A stretch of 64,000 bases of DNA from Allocoprococcus comes (lineage in GTDB: Bacteria; Bacillota; Clostridia; Lachnospirales; Lachnospiraceae). A program made the position numbers and the translations under genes. Every line of letters begins with the position of its first letter. Position 1 is the first letter of the stretch. The notes beneath the pieces were generated by a model that worked only from the letters and a program-made list of their open reading frames with translations, did not search any database and was not told the origin of the DNA. The stretch lies in the NCBI RefSeq assembly GCF_013300725.1, contig NZ_JAAIMM010000017.1, positions 21,889-85,888 on the forward strand. The letters are read 5' to 3'. This document shows, piece by piece, positions 24,432 to 33,294 of the stretch.

Positions 24432-25436
24432 ATGAAAGCAAGAAAAATTTTAGCTGTATCACTTACTGCAGCAATGACACTGGCACTGGCTGCCTGTGGC
24501 GGAAGCTCAAGTTCGTCAGACAAAGGAGCTTCTTCAAAAGAATCATCATCAGACAAGGTATACAAGATCGGTATCTGCCAGCAGCTTGAGCATGCAGCTC
24601 TTGATGAGGCTACCAAAGGATTTGAAGAAGCCTGTGAAGAAAAATTCGGAAAAGACAATGTCAAATTTGATCTTCAGAACGGACAGGGCGAGCAGGCAAA
24701 CTGTGCAACAATCGTGAATAACTTCGTAGCAGACAATGATGATCTGATTCTTGCAAATGCAACAACTGCTCTTCAGTGTGCAGCAGCTGCAACAAGCACA
24801 ATTCCGATCCTCGGAACTTCTGTTACAGATTACGCGACAGCACTGGATATTTCAGACTGGACAGGCGCAACAGGAATGAACATTTCAGGTACATGTGACC
24901 TTGCACCGATCGACGAACAGGAAGCAATGTTAAAAGAGCTTGTTCCGGACGCAAAGACAGTAGGAATCCTCTACTGTTCAGCAGAACCGAACTCAGCATA
25001 TCAGGCTAAGAAGTTCGAAGAAGCACTCGACAAAGATGGAATCAAATACAAAGAATACACAGCAGCAGACTCTAATGAAATCCAGTCTGTAGTAACAAGC
25101 GCAGTAGATGACTGTGATGCAATCTATATTCCGACAGACAACACAATGGCAGCAAATACAGAAATAATCAACAACATCTGCCTTCCGGCAAAGATTCCGG
25201 TAATCGCAGGAGAACAGGGAATCTGCTCAGGCTGTGGTATCGCTACTCTTTCTATCAGCTACTACGATATCGGATACAGAGCTGGTGAAATGGCTTATGA
25301 AATCCTCGTAGAAGGAAAAGACATTTCAACCATGGAAATCGAAAGTGCACCAAAAGTTACAAAGATGTATAACAAGACAATCTGTGACGAACTTGGAATC
25401 ACTGTTCCGGACGATTACGAAGCAATTGAGGAATAA
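24432..25436 (+). CDS. ABC transporter substrate-binding lipoprotein (TrpX-like, ABC_sub_bind family)
   Basis: A 334-residue lipoprotein. ATG 24432 follows GGAGG with nine bases between. The signal peptide ends in LALAACGG. The mature part has the periplasmic-binding fold of the ABC_sub_bind family: IGICQQLEHAALDEATKGFEEAC, NATTALQCAAAATSTIPILGTSVTDY, DAKTVGILYCSAEPNS and EQGICSGCGIATLSISYYDIGYRAGEMAYEIL. It is followed by one permease and one ATPase gene, the TrpXYZ arrangement. Family members bind tryptophan, tyrosine or related compounds. No tryptophan T-box lies upstream, so the ligand stays open. Confidence 0.88.
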   Translation: MKARKILAVSLTAAMTLALAACGGSSSSSDKGASSKESSSDKVYKIGICQQLEHAALDEATKGFEEACEEKFGKDNVKFDLQNGQGEQANCATIVNNFVADNDDLILANATTALQCAAAATSTIPILGTSVTDYATALDISDWTGATGMNISGTCDLAPIDEQEAMLKELVPDAKTVGILYCSAEPNSAYQAKKFEEALDKDGIKYKEYTAADSNEIQSVVTSAVDDCDAIYIPTDNTMAANTEIINNICLPAKIPVIAGEQGICSGCGIATLSISYYDIGYRAGEMAYEILVEGKDISTMEIESAPKVTKMYNKTICDELGITVPDDYEAIEE

Positions 25437-25461
25437 TAAGTATTAGAAAGAGGCAGAAATC

Positions 25462-26397
25462 ATGTATTTAGCAGCTTTAGATCCGATGGCTCTTGTGCGC
25501 GCCCTTCCGGGAAATGTAGCGCAGGGGATCATCTGGGGAATTATGGCGCTTGGCGTTTATATCACCTTCCGTATTCTGGATTTTGCGGATCTGACGGTTG
25601 ACGGATCGTTGGCTACAGGTGGAGCGGTTGCAGTTATGCTGATCCGCGGCGGTATGAATCCGGCACTGGCACTTCTTTTCGCATTTCTGGCAGGTATGGC
25701 AGCCGGATTTGTGACAGGTATTTTACATACGTTTTTTGGAATTCCGGGCATTCTGGCCAGTATTCTGACGCAGATCGGACTTTACTCGGTGAATCTCGGA
25801 ATCATGGGAAAATCCAATCAGGCAGTCAATGTTATGCAGTATAAATTGGTTGCATCGCTTCGTTATGTGACCGGCGAAGGAAGTGAACTGTTTTTTGTAA
25901 AGCTGATCGTGGCAGCACTTATCCTGATCGCAATTATTTACTGGTTCTTTGGAACTGAGCTTGGCGCATCGATCCGTGCAACCGGATGTAACCCGCAGAT
26001 GGCAAGTGCACAGGGAATTAATACAGGCTTTACAAAGGTTCTGGCGCTTATGATCTCTAACGGACTTGTGGGACTTTCCGGTGGAATTTACGCACAGTAC
26101 CAGGGAGCTGCCGATGTCAATATGGGACGTGGTGCCATTGTAATCGGACTTGCAGCTGTTATCATCAGCGAAGTTATTTTTGGAAAATTCTGTGCAGGCA
26201 GAAAAGCAGCCTTTGCATTTACACTTGGAGCAATTTTTATCGGAGCGATTATTTACTATATTGTAATCGCACTGGTATTGTGGCTGAAGATGCCTTCTGA
26301 TTATATGAAACTGTTCTCAGCGGTAGTGGTTGCATGCTTCCTTGCAGTTCCGTACATGAAGGGTAAATATTTTACAAAGAAACGGAGGACTGCATAA
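25462..26397 (+). CDS. ABC transporter permease (TrpY-like, BPD_transp_2 family)
   Basis: A 311-residue permease with about eight helices, of the branched-chain-amino-acid type rather than the MalF type. Visible phrases are GIMALGVYITFRILDFADLTVDGS, LHTFFGIPGILASILTQIGLY and RATGCNPQMASAQGINT. It sits 25 bp after the lipoprotein gene and shares the base A of its stop with the ATG of the ATPase gene. It forms the membrane channel of the TrpXYZ-like importer. Confidence 0.9.
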   Translation: MYLAALDPMALVRALPGNVAQGIIWGIMALGVYITFRILDFADLTVDGSLATGGAVAVMLIRGGMNPALALLFAFLAGMAAGFVTGILHTFFGIPGILASILTQIGLYSVNLGIMGKSNQAVNVMQYKLVASLRYVTGEGSELFFVKLIVAALILIAIIYWFFGTELGASIRATGCNPQMASAQGINTGFTKVLALMISNGLVGLSGGIYAQYQGAADVNMGRGAIVIGLAAVIISEVIFGKFCAGRKAAFAFTLGAIFIGAIIYYIVIALVLWLKMPSDYMKLFSAVVVACFLAVPYMKGKYFTKKRRTA

Positions 26398-27200
26398 TGG
26401 GATATATGTTGGAAATCCAGAATATTCATAAAACCTTTAATCCGGGAACGATCAACGAAAAGGTCGCACTTAACGGAGTGAATCTGAACCTCAATCCAGG
26501 TGATTTCGTGACTATCATCGGTGGAAATGGTGCAGGAAAATCTACCACACTGAATGCGATCGCAGGAGTCTGGCCCGTAGACGAAGGAAAGATCATTGTT
26601 GACGGAGTGGATATTACAAAGCTTTCAGAGCATAAAAGAGCACTTTATCTGGGAAGAGTTTTCCAGGATCCGATGACTGGAACGGCGGCAACCATGTCGA
26701 TTGAAGAAAATATGGCGATCGCAGCCAGACGAGGTGAGCGCAGAGGTCTTGGATGGGGGATTACGAAAAAAGAGAGGGAACGCTATAAAGAAGCCCTGAA
26801 AGAACTTGATCTTGGACTGGAAGACCGTCTGAGCAGTAAAGTCGGACTTCTTTCTGGTGGACAGCGTCAGGCGATCACTCTTTTGATGGCGTCTCTTAAG
26901 AAGCCAAAGCTCTTACTTCTGGACGAGCATACTGCAGCACTTGACCCGAAAACTGCGGCGAAGGTACTTGCCATCTCTGATAAGATCATTCAGGAGCACC
27001 AGCTTACTGCAATGATGGTAACACATAATATGAAGGATGCCATCGCGCACGGCAACCGCCTGATCATGATGCATGAAGGAAAAATTATCTACGATGTATC
27101 AGGAGAAGAGAAGAAGAATCTGAAGGTTGCAGATCTGCTGGCGAAGTTTGAAGAAGTCAGTGGCGGCGAGTTTGCGAATGACCGGATGATGTTGTCGTAG
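26397..27200 (+). CDS. ABC transporter ATP-binding protein (TrpZ-like)
   Basis: A 267-residue ATPase with Walker A GGNGAGKSTTLNAIAG, signature LSGGQRQAITLLMASL and Walker B LLLLDEHTAALDPKTA (His after the Glu, as in this subfamily). Its start overlaps the permease stop by one base (TAATG), so they are translationally coupled. It powers the import of the ligand bound by the 24432-25436 lipoprotein. A terminator follows. Confidence 0.92.
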   Translation: MGYMLEIQNIHKTFNPGTINEKVALNGVNLNLNPGDFVTIIGGNGAGKSTTLNAIAGVWPVDEGKIIVDGVDITKLSEHKRALYLGRVFQDPMTGTAATMSIEENMAIAARRGERRGLGWGITKKERERYKEALKELDLGLEDRLSSKVGLLSGGQRQAITLLMASLKKPKLLLLDEHTAALDPKTAAKVLAISDKIIQEHQLTAMMVTHNMKDAIAHGNRLIMMHEGKIIYDVSGEEKKNLKVADLLAKFEEVSGGEFANDRMMLS

Positions 27201-27236
27201 AGAATATTTGAAAATGAAATAATAGTAGAAAACAGG

Positions 27237-27273
27237 AACGAGGTTTTACGATTGATGTAGAGCCTCGTTTTTT
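27237..27273 (+). terminator. Terminator after the TrpXYZ-like operon
   Basis: AACGAGG (27237-27243) pairs with CCTCGTT (27263-27269), followed by a run of T to 27274. Confidence 0.8.
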
Positions 27274-27375
27274 TGCACGTCTTGTTTAAATGTACTATTA
27301 AAAAACAGAGCAGATTCTAAAATACTATAAAATTATAGAGAATGCCTATTAGTAATGCAGGATAGAAATTATCAA

Positions 27376-27446
27376 TTGGACTTATAAATAGAGTAGTAGT
27401 ACAATGAAAAACGCAGCGACAATGTAGAATATAGATTGTCGACAAT
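27376..27446 (+). promoter_or_regulatory. Promoter and palindromic operator of the oligopeptide operon
   Basis: TTGGAC (27376-27381) and TACAAT (27400-27405) are separated by 18 bp. Downstream, GACAAT (27418-27423) is followed by the perfect 12-bp palindrome ATTGTCGACAAT (27435-27446), 23 bp before the start codon. Its position after the transcription start suits a repressor operator. Confidence 0.6.
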
Positions 27447-27469
27447 GGTATATTATTAGGAGGTTTACA

Positions 27470-29041
27470 ATGAAGAAGAAAGTAATCAGCGCTTTACTTT
27501 GTGCAGCTATGGCAGTTTCTATGCTTGCCGGATGCGGCGGATCAAAGTCAGACAGCAAAAAAGCTGACAAGAGCGCAACAGAATCAACAAAAGCAGCAAG
27601 TGATACATTTACATTTGCAATCGGTGGGGACACAGGTAATACACTGAATCCGATTACTGCAGATGACAGATGGGGACTTATGACATGTCATATGGTTTAT
27701 TCACCTGCGTACTATATTTACCAGGATGGAACAATGGACTGGATTCTTGCAGAAAGCATGGATGCGTCAGAAGATGGTAAAGTTTATACGATGAAGTTAA
27801 AAGAAGGATTAAAGTGGAGCGATGGAGAACCGTTAACAGCAGATGATATTGTATTTACTTTTAATTCTATTAACGATATGAAGCAAAATCTTTATGTGGG
27901 TGGGGAACCGATTAAAGTTGAGAAAGTAGATGATACTACAGTAACATTTACACTTGCAGAACCAAGTGCATCTGTAGTAGAACTTCTGTCTGCAGAGACA
28001 TTTATTCTTCCAAAGCATATCTTTGAAGGAAAAGGAAGCTTTGACGTAAATATGCTTGAAGATCAAGTTGTTGGATCTGGTCCATACATGCTTGAAGAAT
28101 ATAAGACAGGTGAACATCTTAAATTTGTGAAGAATCCGAACTACGCAAACGGAGAAGCAAATATTGATACAATCGTATACAGAATTATTGAAAATTCTGA
28201 TACAGCAAGTCTTGCACTTCAGAAACAGGAAGTAGATGCACTGAGCGTAACTGTTGATCAGGTAGACACATTTGAAGGTGATGACAACTTTACCGTTTCA
28301 AAATACAGTGAAGGTCGTGTTTCTTATCTGAGACTGAACTCTGTTGCACCGAGTATGAAAGACAAAGATTATCGTGAAGGAATCTTCAGAGCTCTTAATC
28401 GTGATGAAATCATGACTGCAGCATTTACAAGTGAAGATTATTACAAATTAGGATATACATTCCTTCCGTACTCAAGCAGCTATTACACAGAAGACGGAGT
28501 TGAAAAGTGGGATCAGGATGTAGATAAAGCTAAGAAGCTTACTGCAGACGGTGCAAAATCCTTAAAACTCTGCTATGTCGAAGAAAGTACAGAACAGAAA
28601 AATGAAGCACTTACAATCCAGGCTGAATTAAAAGCAGTTGGTATTGATGTTGAGTTATGTGGTGTGAACCAGGCCGCATACATGAGTGCAGCTTATGATC
28701 TGGAATGTACAGATTATGATATGTTCCTTGGAGCATACGTAATGGGTATCGACCCGGATACATTTGCACCGCTGTTTGATTCAACAAAAGATAATATGAT
28801 GAACTTCCACAATGCAGACATTGATGCGAAATTCAGTGAAGCAGCTACAACTCTTGATGATTCTAAGAGAAAAGAGCTGTATAGCGAACTTCAGGTTCTG
28901 GTATCAGAAGAAGCACTTCAGTATCCAATGGGTACAAGCATGAAGACAGTTGTTACAACTGCCCGTGTTGGAGGACTTGATGATGCACAGTTCGTACCGA
29001 TTTATACATTCGGAGATGTATCAAAATTAACTTTAAAATAA
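27470..29041 (+). CDS. Peptide/nickel ABC transporter solute-binding lipoprotein (DppA/OppA type)
   Basis: A 523-residue family 5 binding protein. AGGAGG precedes the ATG and the lipobox is SMLAGCGG. Family phrases: GDTGNTLNPITADDRWGLM, YTMKLKEGLKWSDGEPLTADD, VVGSGPYMLEEYKTGEHLKF and SYLRLNSVAPSMKDKDYREG. It is the first gene of a five-gene DppABCDF operon. A terminator-like hairpin follows it, favouring higher expression of this component. Ligand type (dipeptide, oligopeptide or metal chelate) cannot be fixed by reading. Confidence 0.92.
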   Translation: MKKKVISALLCAAMAVSMLAGCGGSKSDSKKADKSATESTKAASDTFTFAIGGDTGNTLNPITADDRWGLMTCHMVYSPAYYIYQDGTMDWILAESMDASEDGKVYTMKLKEGLKWSDGEPLTADDIVFTFNSINDMKQNLYVGGEPIKVEKVDDTTVTFTLAEPSASVVELLSAETFILPKHIFEGKGSFDVNMLEDQVVGSGPYMLEEYKTGEHLKFVKNPNYANGEANIDTIVYRIIENSDTASLALQKQEVDALSVTVDQVDTFEGDDNFTVSKYSEGRVSYLRLNSVAPSMKDKDYREGIFRALNRDEIMTAAFTSEDYYKLGYTFLPYSSSYYTEDGVEKWDQDVDKAKKLTADGAKSLKLCYVEESTEQKNEALTIQAELKAVGIDVELCGVNQAAYMSAAYDLECTDYDMFLGAYVMGIDPDTFAPLFDSTKDNMMNFHNADIDAKFSEAATTLDDSKRKELYSELQVLVSEEALQYPMGTSMKTVVTTARVGGLDDAQFVPIYTFGDVSKLTLK

Positions 29042-29050
29042 TGGATGACG

Positions 29051-29082
29051 GGGAGGAGGGTTAATAAGCCTCCTCCCTTTTT
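29051..29082 (+). terminator. Intercistronic attenuator between binding protein and DppB
   Basis: GGGAGGAGG (29051-29059) pairs perfectly with CCTCCTCCC (29069-29077), followed by TTTTT. It should reduce, but not stop, transcription into the permease genes. Confidence 0.8.
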
Positions 29083-29111
29083 CAGCAGAAACTACATTTG
29101 GAGGAAGAGGA

Positions 29112-30062
29112 ATGAAATATATTGTAAAACGTATTTTACAGGCAATTCCATTACTGCTTATCATTACATTTATCTGCTTTATGCTGATCAATCTTGCGCC
29201 GTATGATGCAATTGATTCAATTACGACACCGGATATGACAAAACAGGAGATAGAGGCAAAGCGAGAAGCGTATGGACTAAATGATCCTGTAATTGTTCAG
29301 TATGGAAGATGGCTTGGGAATATCTGCCGGGGTGAATTTGGTTATTCACTGAGATCCAGAACAAGCATTTCTTATGATCTTAAGAGCAGAATCCCGTCTA
29401 CGATCAAACTGGTGTTGCCGTCATATCTGACAGCATTTTTACTGGCAATCGTATTAGGGCTGGTTGCCGGAAGTCATAAGAATCAGTGGCAGGATAAGCT
29501 GATCGATGGAATCTGTTCCATCGGAATTGCGACACCGACTTTCTGGTTTGCGATGATCATCATGTTTTTCTTTGGTTATAAGCTAGAGCTGTTCCCTCTG
29601 ATGGGAATGCATACGATTGGAAAAGAAGATTCTATTCTGGATTTTCTGCAGCATTTTATTATGCCGTATGTAGTTCTTACTGTTGGATTTATCCCAGATC
29701 TGACCAGATATGTGCGTGGCTCTACAATTGGGCAGCTGAAAGAAGATTATGTAATTGTGCAGAAGTCATTTGGCGCAAGCAAAGCAGAGATTTTGTTCAG
29801 GCATGTCAGCAAGAATGTCCTTCTTCCGCTGATTACCAAACTTGGTATGGCGCTTCCGATGCTTGTAACCGGAGCGGTTATTACAGAGACGATCTTCTCA
29901 TGGCCGGGTATCGGACCTTACTTTGTAAGTGCAGTACAGGCAATGGATTATCCGATCGTTATGAGTATTCTTGTGCTTTCAGGAACCCTTGTTATTCTCG
30001 GAAATCTGTTATCGGATATTTTATATTGTGTGACAGATCCTCGAATTAAGTCAATGAAATAG
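29112..30062 (+). CDS. Peptide ABC transporter permease (DppB/OppB type)
   Basis: A 316-residue permease with six helices, beginning with RILQAIPLLLIITFICFMLINLAP. It has the family phrases REAYGLNDPVIVQYGRWLGN, GEFGYSLRSRTSI and the EAA-like loop QKSFGASKAEILFRHVSKN, and ends in LGNLLSDILYCVTDPRI. AGGAAGAGG lies before the ATG. It pairs with the next gene to form the channel. Confidence 0.93.
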   Translation: MKYIVKRILQAIPLLLIITFICFMLINLAPYDAIDSITTPDMTKQEIEAKREAYGLNDPVIVQYGRWLGNICRGEFGYSLRSRTSISYDLKSRIPSTIKLVLPSYLTAFLLAIVLGLVAGSHKNQWQDKLIDGICSIGIATPTFWFAMIIMFFFGYKLELFPLMGMHTIGKEDSILDFLQHFIMPYVVLTVGFIPDLTRYVRGSTIGQLKEDYVIVQKSFGASKAEILFRHVSKNVLLPLITKLGMALPMLVTGAVITETIFSWPGIGPYFVSAVQAMDYPIVMSILVLSGTLVILGNLLSDILYCVTDPRIKSMK

Positions 30063-30074
30063 AGGGGTGTAAAG

Positions 30075-30938
30075 ATGAAAAAGAAGAACAGAAGACTTGA
30101 GAATGTAAAATATGAGTTTAAACATAATAAACTGGCTATTTTTGCGGCGATATATTTGATTGCAATTATTTTAGTCAGTATTTTTGTTGTATTCAGCAGT
30201 GTAGATCCGGATGCTCTTGACGTAGCGCATAAACTGCAGTCACCGTCATCTGCACACTGGTTTGGAACAGATGAGCTGGGACGGGATTATTTTATCCGTG
30301 TATTATACGGTGGACGTGTATCGCTGGTTGTTGGGGTACTGGCGATGCTGACTTCGATTATAATTGGTGTAACCGTTGGTATGGTAGCTGGCTATTTTGG
30401 TGGAATTGTGGATAATATTCTGATGCGTATTGTTGATGTGTTCAGTTCTATTCCATGGATCATTATGGTAACCGTTGTCGGACTGTTATTTAAGAAAGGT
30501 CTTGCATCTATTATTATTGTAATTGGTCTGTTCAGTTGGATGGAAATTGCCAGACTGGTGCGTTCGGAAGTGCTTTCTGCAAAAGAGAGGGAGTATGTGC
30601 AGTATGCAGATTTTATCGGAATTCCTTCAGGAAAGGTTATCATGTCACACGTATTTCCGACCGTATTTCCAACGATCATCACAGCAGCAACAGCACAGAT
30701 CGCAAGTGCGATCATGGTAGAAAGTTCACTTAGCTTCCTGGGACTTGGTGTTGCGGCACCGATGTCCAGCTGGGGAAGTCTGCTCCAGAGCTCACAGCAG
30801 TATCTTCAGAAGGCACCTTATATGGCAGTTCTGCCGGGCATTCTGATCATTCTGACCGTGTATTCTTTCAATAAATTAGGGGATGTACTTCGTGTGTTTG
30901 TAGAACCGAGAATTACAGCAGGTGATAAAGATGAGTAA
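30075..30938 (+). CDS. Peptide ABC transporter permease (DppC/OppC type)
   Basis: A 287-residue permease with the DppC N-terminal phrase HWFGTDELGRDYFIRVLYGGRVSL, six helices, an EAA loop YADFIGIPSGKVIMSHVFP and FLGLGVAAPMSSWGSLL. It starts 12 bp after DppB and its TAA overlaps the ATG of the following ATPase gene, so translation is coupled. Confidence 0.93.
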   Translation: MKKKNRRLENVKYEFKHNKLAIFAAIYLIAIILVSIFVVFSSVDPDALDVAHKLQSPSSAHWFGTDELGRDYFIRVLYGGRVSLVVGVLAMLTSIIIGVTVGMVAGYFGGIVDNILMRIVDVFSSIPWIIMVTVVGLLFKKGLASIIIVIGLFSWMEIARLVRSEVLSAKEREYVQYADFIGIPSGKVIMSHVFPTVFPTIITAATAQIASAIMVESSLSFLGLGVAAPMSSWGSLLQSSQQYLQKAPYMAVLPGILIILTVYSFNKLGDVLRVFVEPRITAGDKDE

Positions 30939-31902
30939 GAAGAATGTATTAAATGTAAAAAATATGAATGTTTCTTTTAAAAGTCATGGACAGGAAGTAA
31001 AGGCTGTAAGAGGAGTCAGCTTCAGCGTGGATCAGGGTGAAATCGTAGGTCTGGTTGGAGAATCCGGAAGTGGAAAATCTGTAACCATGAAAGCAGTTAT
31101 GGGGATTCTGCCGGACAATGCAGAGAGAACTGCTGAGTCTATCCTTTTAAATGAAAGAGAATTAAAAGATCTGTCGGATGAAGAATGCAGAAAGGTTCGT
31201 GGAAAAGAGATGACCATGATTTTCCAGGATCCGATGACCGCACTGAATCCACTGAAGAAAATCGGAAGCCAGATCGAGGAAGTTATTATCCGGCAGAAAA
31301 AATGTTCTAAGAATGAAGCGAAAGAAAAAGCATTAGAAATGCTGAAGAAAGTAGGTATCCCGAATCCGGAAGTCAGACTTGGACAGTATCCACATGAATT
31401 TTCAGGCGGTATGCGCCAGAGAGTTCTGATCGCGATGGCACTTGCCTGTGAACCGGAGCTGCTGATCGCAGACGAACCGACGACAGCACTTGATGTTACG
31501 ATTCAGGCGCAGATCCTGGATCTTTTACATGAACTGAAGGATGAATTCCATACTTCGATCATGCTGATCACACATGATATGGGTGTTGTAGCAACTGTCT
31601 GTAGTAAGGTTATCATTATGTATGGTGGCCTGGTGATGGAAAGCGGTACGGTTGAAGAAGTATTTTATGAACCAAAGCATCCATATACAAAGGCACTTCT
31701 GAAAGCAATTCCTTCACTGGATCTGAAAGAAGGCGAGCGCTTACAGTCTATTCCGGGACTTCCGCCGTCACTGATTGATCCTCCGAAAGGATGTCCGTTT
31801 GCAGAACGCTGTGAGTATGCAACTGAGAGATGTAAAAATGAGAAACCAGAGTATACCGAATTTACAGAAACACACAGAGCAATGTGCTTTTTAAATGAGT
31901 AA
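30931..31902 (+). CDS. Peptide ABC transporter ATP-binding protein (DppD/OppD type)
   Basis: A 323-residue ATPase. ATG 30931 is preferred; a GTG at 30922 would add three residues. Walker A is GESGSGKSVTMKAV, signature FSGGMRQRVLIAMAL and Walker B LLIADEPTTALDVTIQ. The C-terminal oligopeptide-transporter domain holds PFAERCEYATERCKN, a cysteine group that in homologues can bind an Fe-S cluster. It overlaps DppC by 8 bp. It works with DppF as a heterodimer. Confidence 0.93.
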   Translation: MSKKNVLNVKNMNVSFKSHGQEVKAVRGVSFSVDQGEIVGLVGESGSGKSVTMKAVMGILPDNAERTAESILLNERELKDLSDEECRKVRGKEMTMIFQDPMTALNPLKKIGSQIEEVIIRQKKCSKNEAKEKALEMLKKVGIPNPEVRLGQYPHEFSGGMRQRVLIAMALACEPELLIADEPTTALDVTIQAQILDLLHELKDEFHTSIMLITHDMGVVATVCSKVIIMYGGLVMESGTVEEVFYEPKHPYTKALLKAIPSLDLKEGERLQSIPGLPPSLIDPPKGCPFAERCEYATERCKNEKPEYTEFTETHRAMCFLNE

Positions 31903-31915
31903 GGTGGGGAGATAG

Positions 31916-32893
31916 ATGAATAAAGAAATATTAATATCTGCAACGGATTTGAAGAAGTATTTCCCGGTTCATAAATTTATGGGCGGTAAGCAGTATGTAA
32001 AAGCGGTAGACGGTGTAAGTCTTGAGATCAATAAAGGCGAAACTTTTGGTCTGGTTGGAGAATCAGGCTGTGGAAAATCAACACTGGAACGTACCCTGAT
32101 CCGTATGTATGATATCACAGATGGAAAAGTAACCTATAAAGGAAAAGATATCACAAATGAAAAAGCAAAGAATCTGCAGTGGATGAAAGACGAAGTACAG
32201 ATCATTTTCCAGGATCCGTATTCAGCTCTGAATCCATTCTGGAATGTTCGCGAAATTATCAATGAGCCGCTGAAAAAAGCAGGGATGAGTGCAGCAGAAG
32301 CGGAAGAAAGAACTGAGTATCTGTTAAATAAAGTTGGAATGTCAAAAGCAGATATGGATAAATTCCCGTATGAATTTTCCGGTGGACAAAGACAGAGAAT
32401 CGGAATCGCAAGAGCACTTTCAGTTAATCCGGAATTCATCGTATGTGATGAGCCGATCGCAGCCCTGGACGTATCGATCCAGGCACAGGTTGTCAATATG
32501 TTGGAAGATCTGCAGAACGAATTTGGTCTGACGTATCTTTTTGCAGCACATGACCTTTCAATGGTACGCTACATCAGTACCCGAATCGGAGTTATGTATC
32601 TTGGAACATTGGTTGAGGTGGCAGAGAGCAATGAACTTTATACCAATCCGATGCATCCGTACACAAAGGCACTGCTTTCTGCAATTCCGATCGTGGATCC
32701 GTTAAAAGCAAGAGAACATAAAAGAATCCAGCTCAAAGGCGAGCTGCCAAGTCCGATGAATATCCCGGAGGGCTGTCGTTTTGTGACTCGTTGTCCATAT
32801 GCGACAGAAGCCTGTAAAAACGGTGTCCCGAAACTCCAGGAGATTTCCAAAGGACATTCCGTTGCATGCCATAGGGCAAAAGAAATCTTGTAA
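31916..32893 (+). CDS. Peptide ABC transporter ATP-binding protein (DppF/OppF type)
   Basis: A 325-residue ATPase with Walker [17 protein letters not shown], signature [15 protein letters not shown], Walker [19 protein letters not shown] and C-terminal [17 protein letters not shown]. It is the last gene of the DppABCDF operon, 13 bp after DppD. The promoter of antisense RNA A begins only 7 bp after its stop codon; no separate terminator precedes it, so read-through could reach the toxin-antitoxin locus. Confidence 0.93.
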   Translation: MNKEILISATDLKKYFPVHKFMGGKQYVKAVDGVSLEINKGETFGLVGESGCGKSTLERTLIRMYDITDGKVTYKGKDITNEKAKNLQWMKDEVQIIFQDPYSALNPFWNVREIINEPLKKAGMSAAEAEERTEYLLNKVGMSKADMDKFPYEFSGGQRQRIGIARALSVNPEFIVCDEPIAALDVSIQAQVVNMLEDLQNEFGLTYLFAAHDLSMVRYISTRIGVMYLGTLVEVAESNELYTNPMHPYTKALLSAIPIVDPLKAREHKRIQLKGELPSPMNIPEGCRFVTRCPYATEACKNGVPKLQEISKGHSVACHRAKEIL

Positions 32894-32899
32894 AGAAAA

Positions 32900-32928
32900 T
32901 TGACATAAAAGTGTAAAGATGCTAGTAT
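32900..32928 (+). promoter_or_regulatory. Promoter of antisense RNA A
   Basis: TTGACA (32900-32905), 17 bp, then TAGTAT (32923-32928). The same TTGACA-N17-TAGTAT is found at the sister locus at 38616-38644. Confidence 0.75.
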
Positions 32929-32937
32929 AATAAATAG

Positions 32938-33028
32938 AAAAGGTGCTACCGATGACGGTTCGCCTGATATTATTTGGTTATTAAAAATAACCGCTCATGT
33001 TTTCTCAGGACGATGGGCGGTTATTTTT
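32938..33028 (+). ncRNA. Putative type I antitoxin RNA A
   Basis: A short plus-strand transcript of about 90 nt is predicted from the promoter at 32900-32928 to the shared terminator ending 33028. It starts AAGGTGCTACC, has CGGTTCGCC nearby, and carries GGTTATT that can pair with AATAACC before the terminator stem. It overlaps the 3' end of the convergent toxin mRNA, including the last codons. The start is inferred from the promoter, not measured. Confidence 0.6.
32983..33028. terminator. Shared bidirectional terminator of TA locus A
   Basis: AAAAATAACCGC (32983-32994) pairs with GCGGTTATTTTT (33017-33028). Because the arms carry A-runs and T-runs on the outside, it terminates transcripts from both directions. 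The toxin stop codon TAA lies inside the stem. Confidence 0.85.
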
Positions 33029-33122
33029 GCGTCTTGGAATCATGCTTTCCACGCACATACCCAAGACTGTAAAAAGTCGCACACAGTGAAATCACTGCAA
33101 TAAGGTCAGTAATGGTCAGCAT
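33021..33122 (-). CDS. Putative holin-like type I toxin A (33 aa)
   Basis: A 33-residue peptide starting MLTITDLIAVISLCATFY and ending RGKHDSKTQK. It has one hydrophobic segment (about residues 3-22) and a basic tail, the layout of small holin-like/TxpA-type membrane toxins. GGAAAGGAG sits nine bases before the ATG. The mRNA leader (33123-33237) has conserved hairpins shared with the sister locus at 38.8 kb. The stop codon lies in the bidirectional terminator. Toxicity is inferred from the family layout and has not been shown. Confidence 0.65.
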   Translation of the reverse strand: MLTITDLIAVISLCATFYSLGYVRGKHDSKTQK

Positions 33123-33270
33123 AAGCTAGTTCTCCTTTCCAAGATTTCTCAATTAAGAGATGATCTATGTAATCGGAGCTATGAACCCTCCGCACAAAGC
33201 GAACCGCCATTCACGTCAGTGTGAAATAGCACCTTGAACTTATGGTAACAAACATAAAGAAGAAAATCAA
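33123..33270 (-). promoter_or_regulatory. Promoter and structured leader of toxin A mRNA
   Basis: Reverse-strand TTGATT (33270-33265), 17 bp, TACCAT (33247-33242). The RNA would begin AAGGTGCTA, the same bases as antisense RNA A, and contains GGCGGTTCGC. Hairpin CGGAG/CTCCG (33174-33191) is followed by TCTC/GAGA (33147-33160) just before the ribosome site. Both hairpins occur in the same place at the sister locus with different but pairing bases. Confidence 0.65.
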
Positions 33271-33294
33271 TATAAAATAAAATGACAGAATTGT

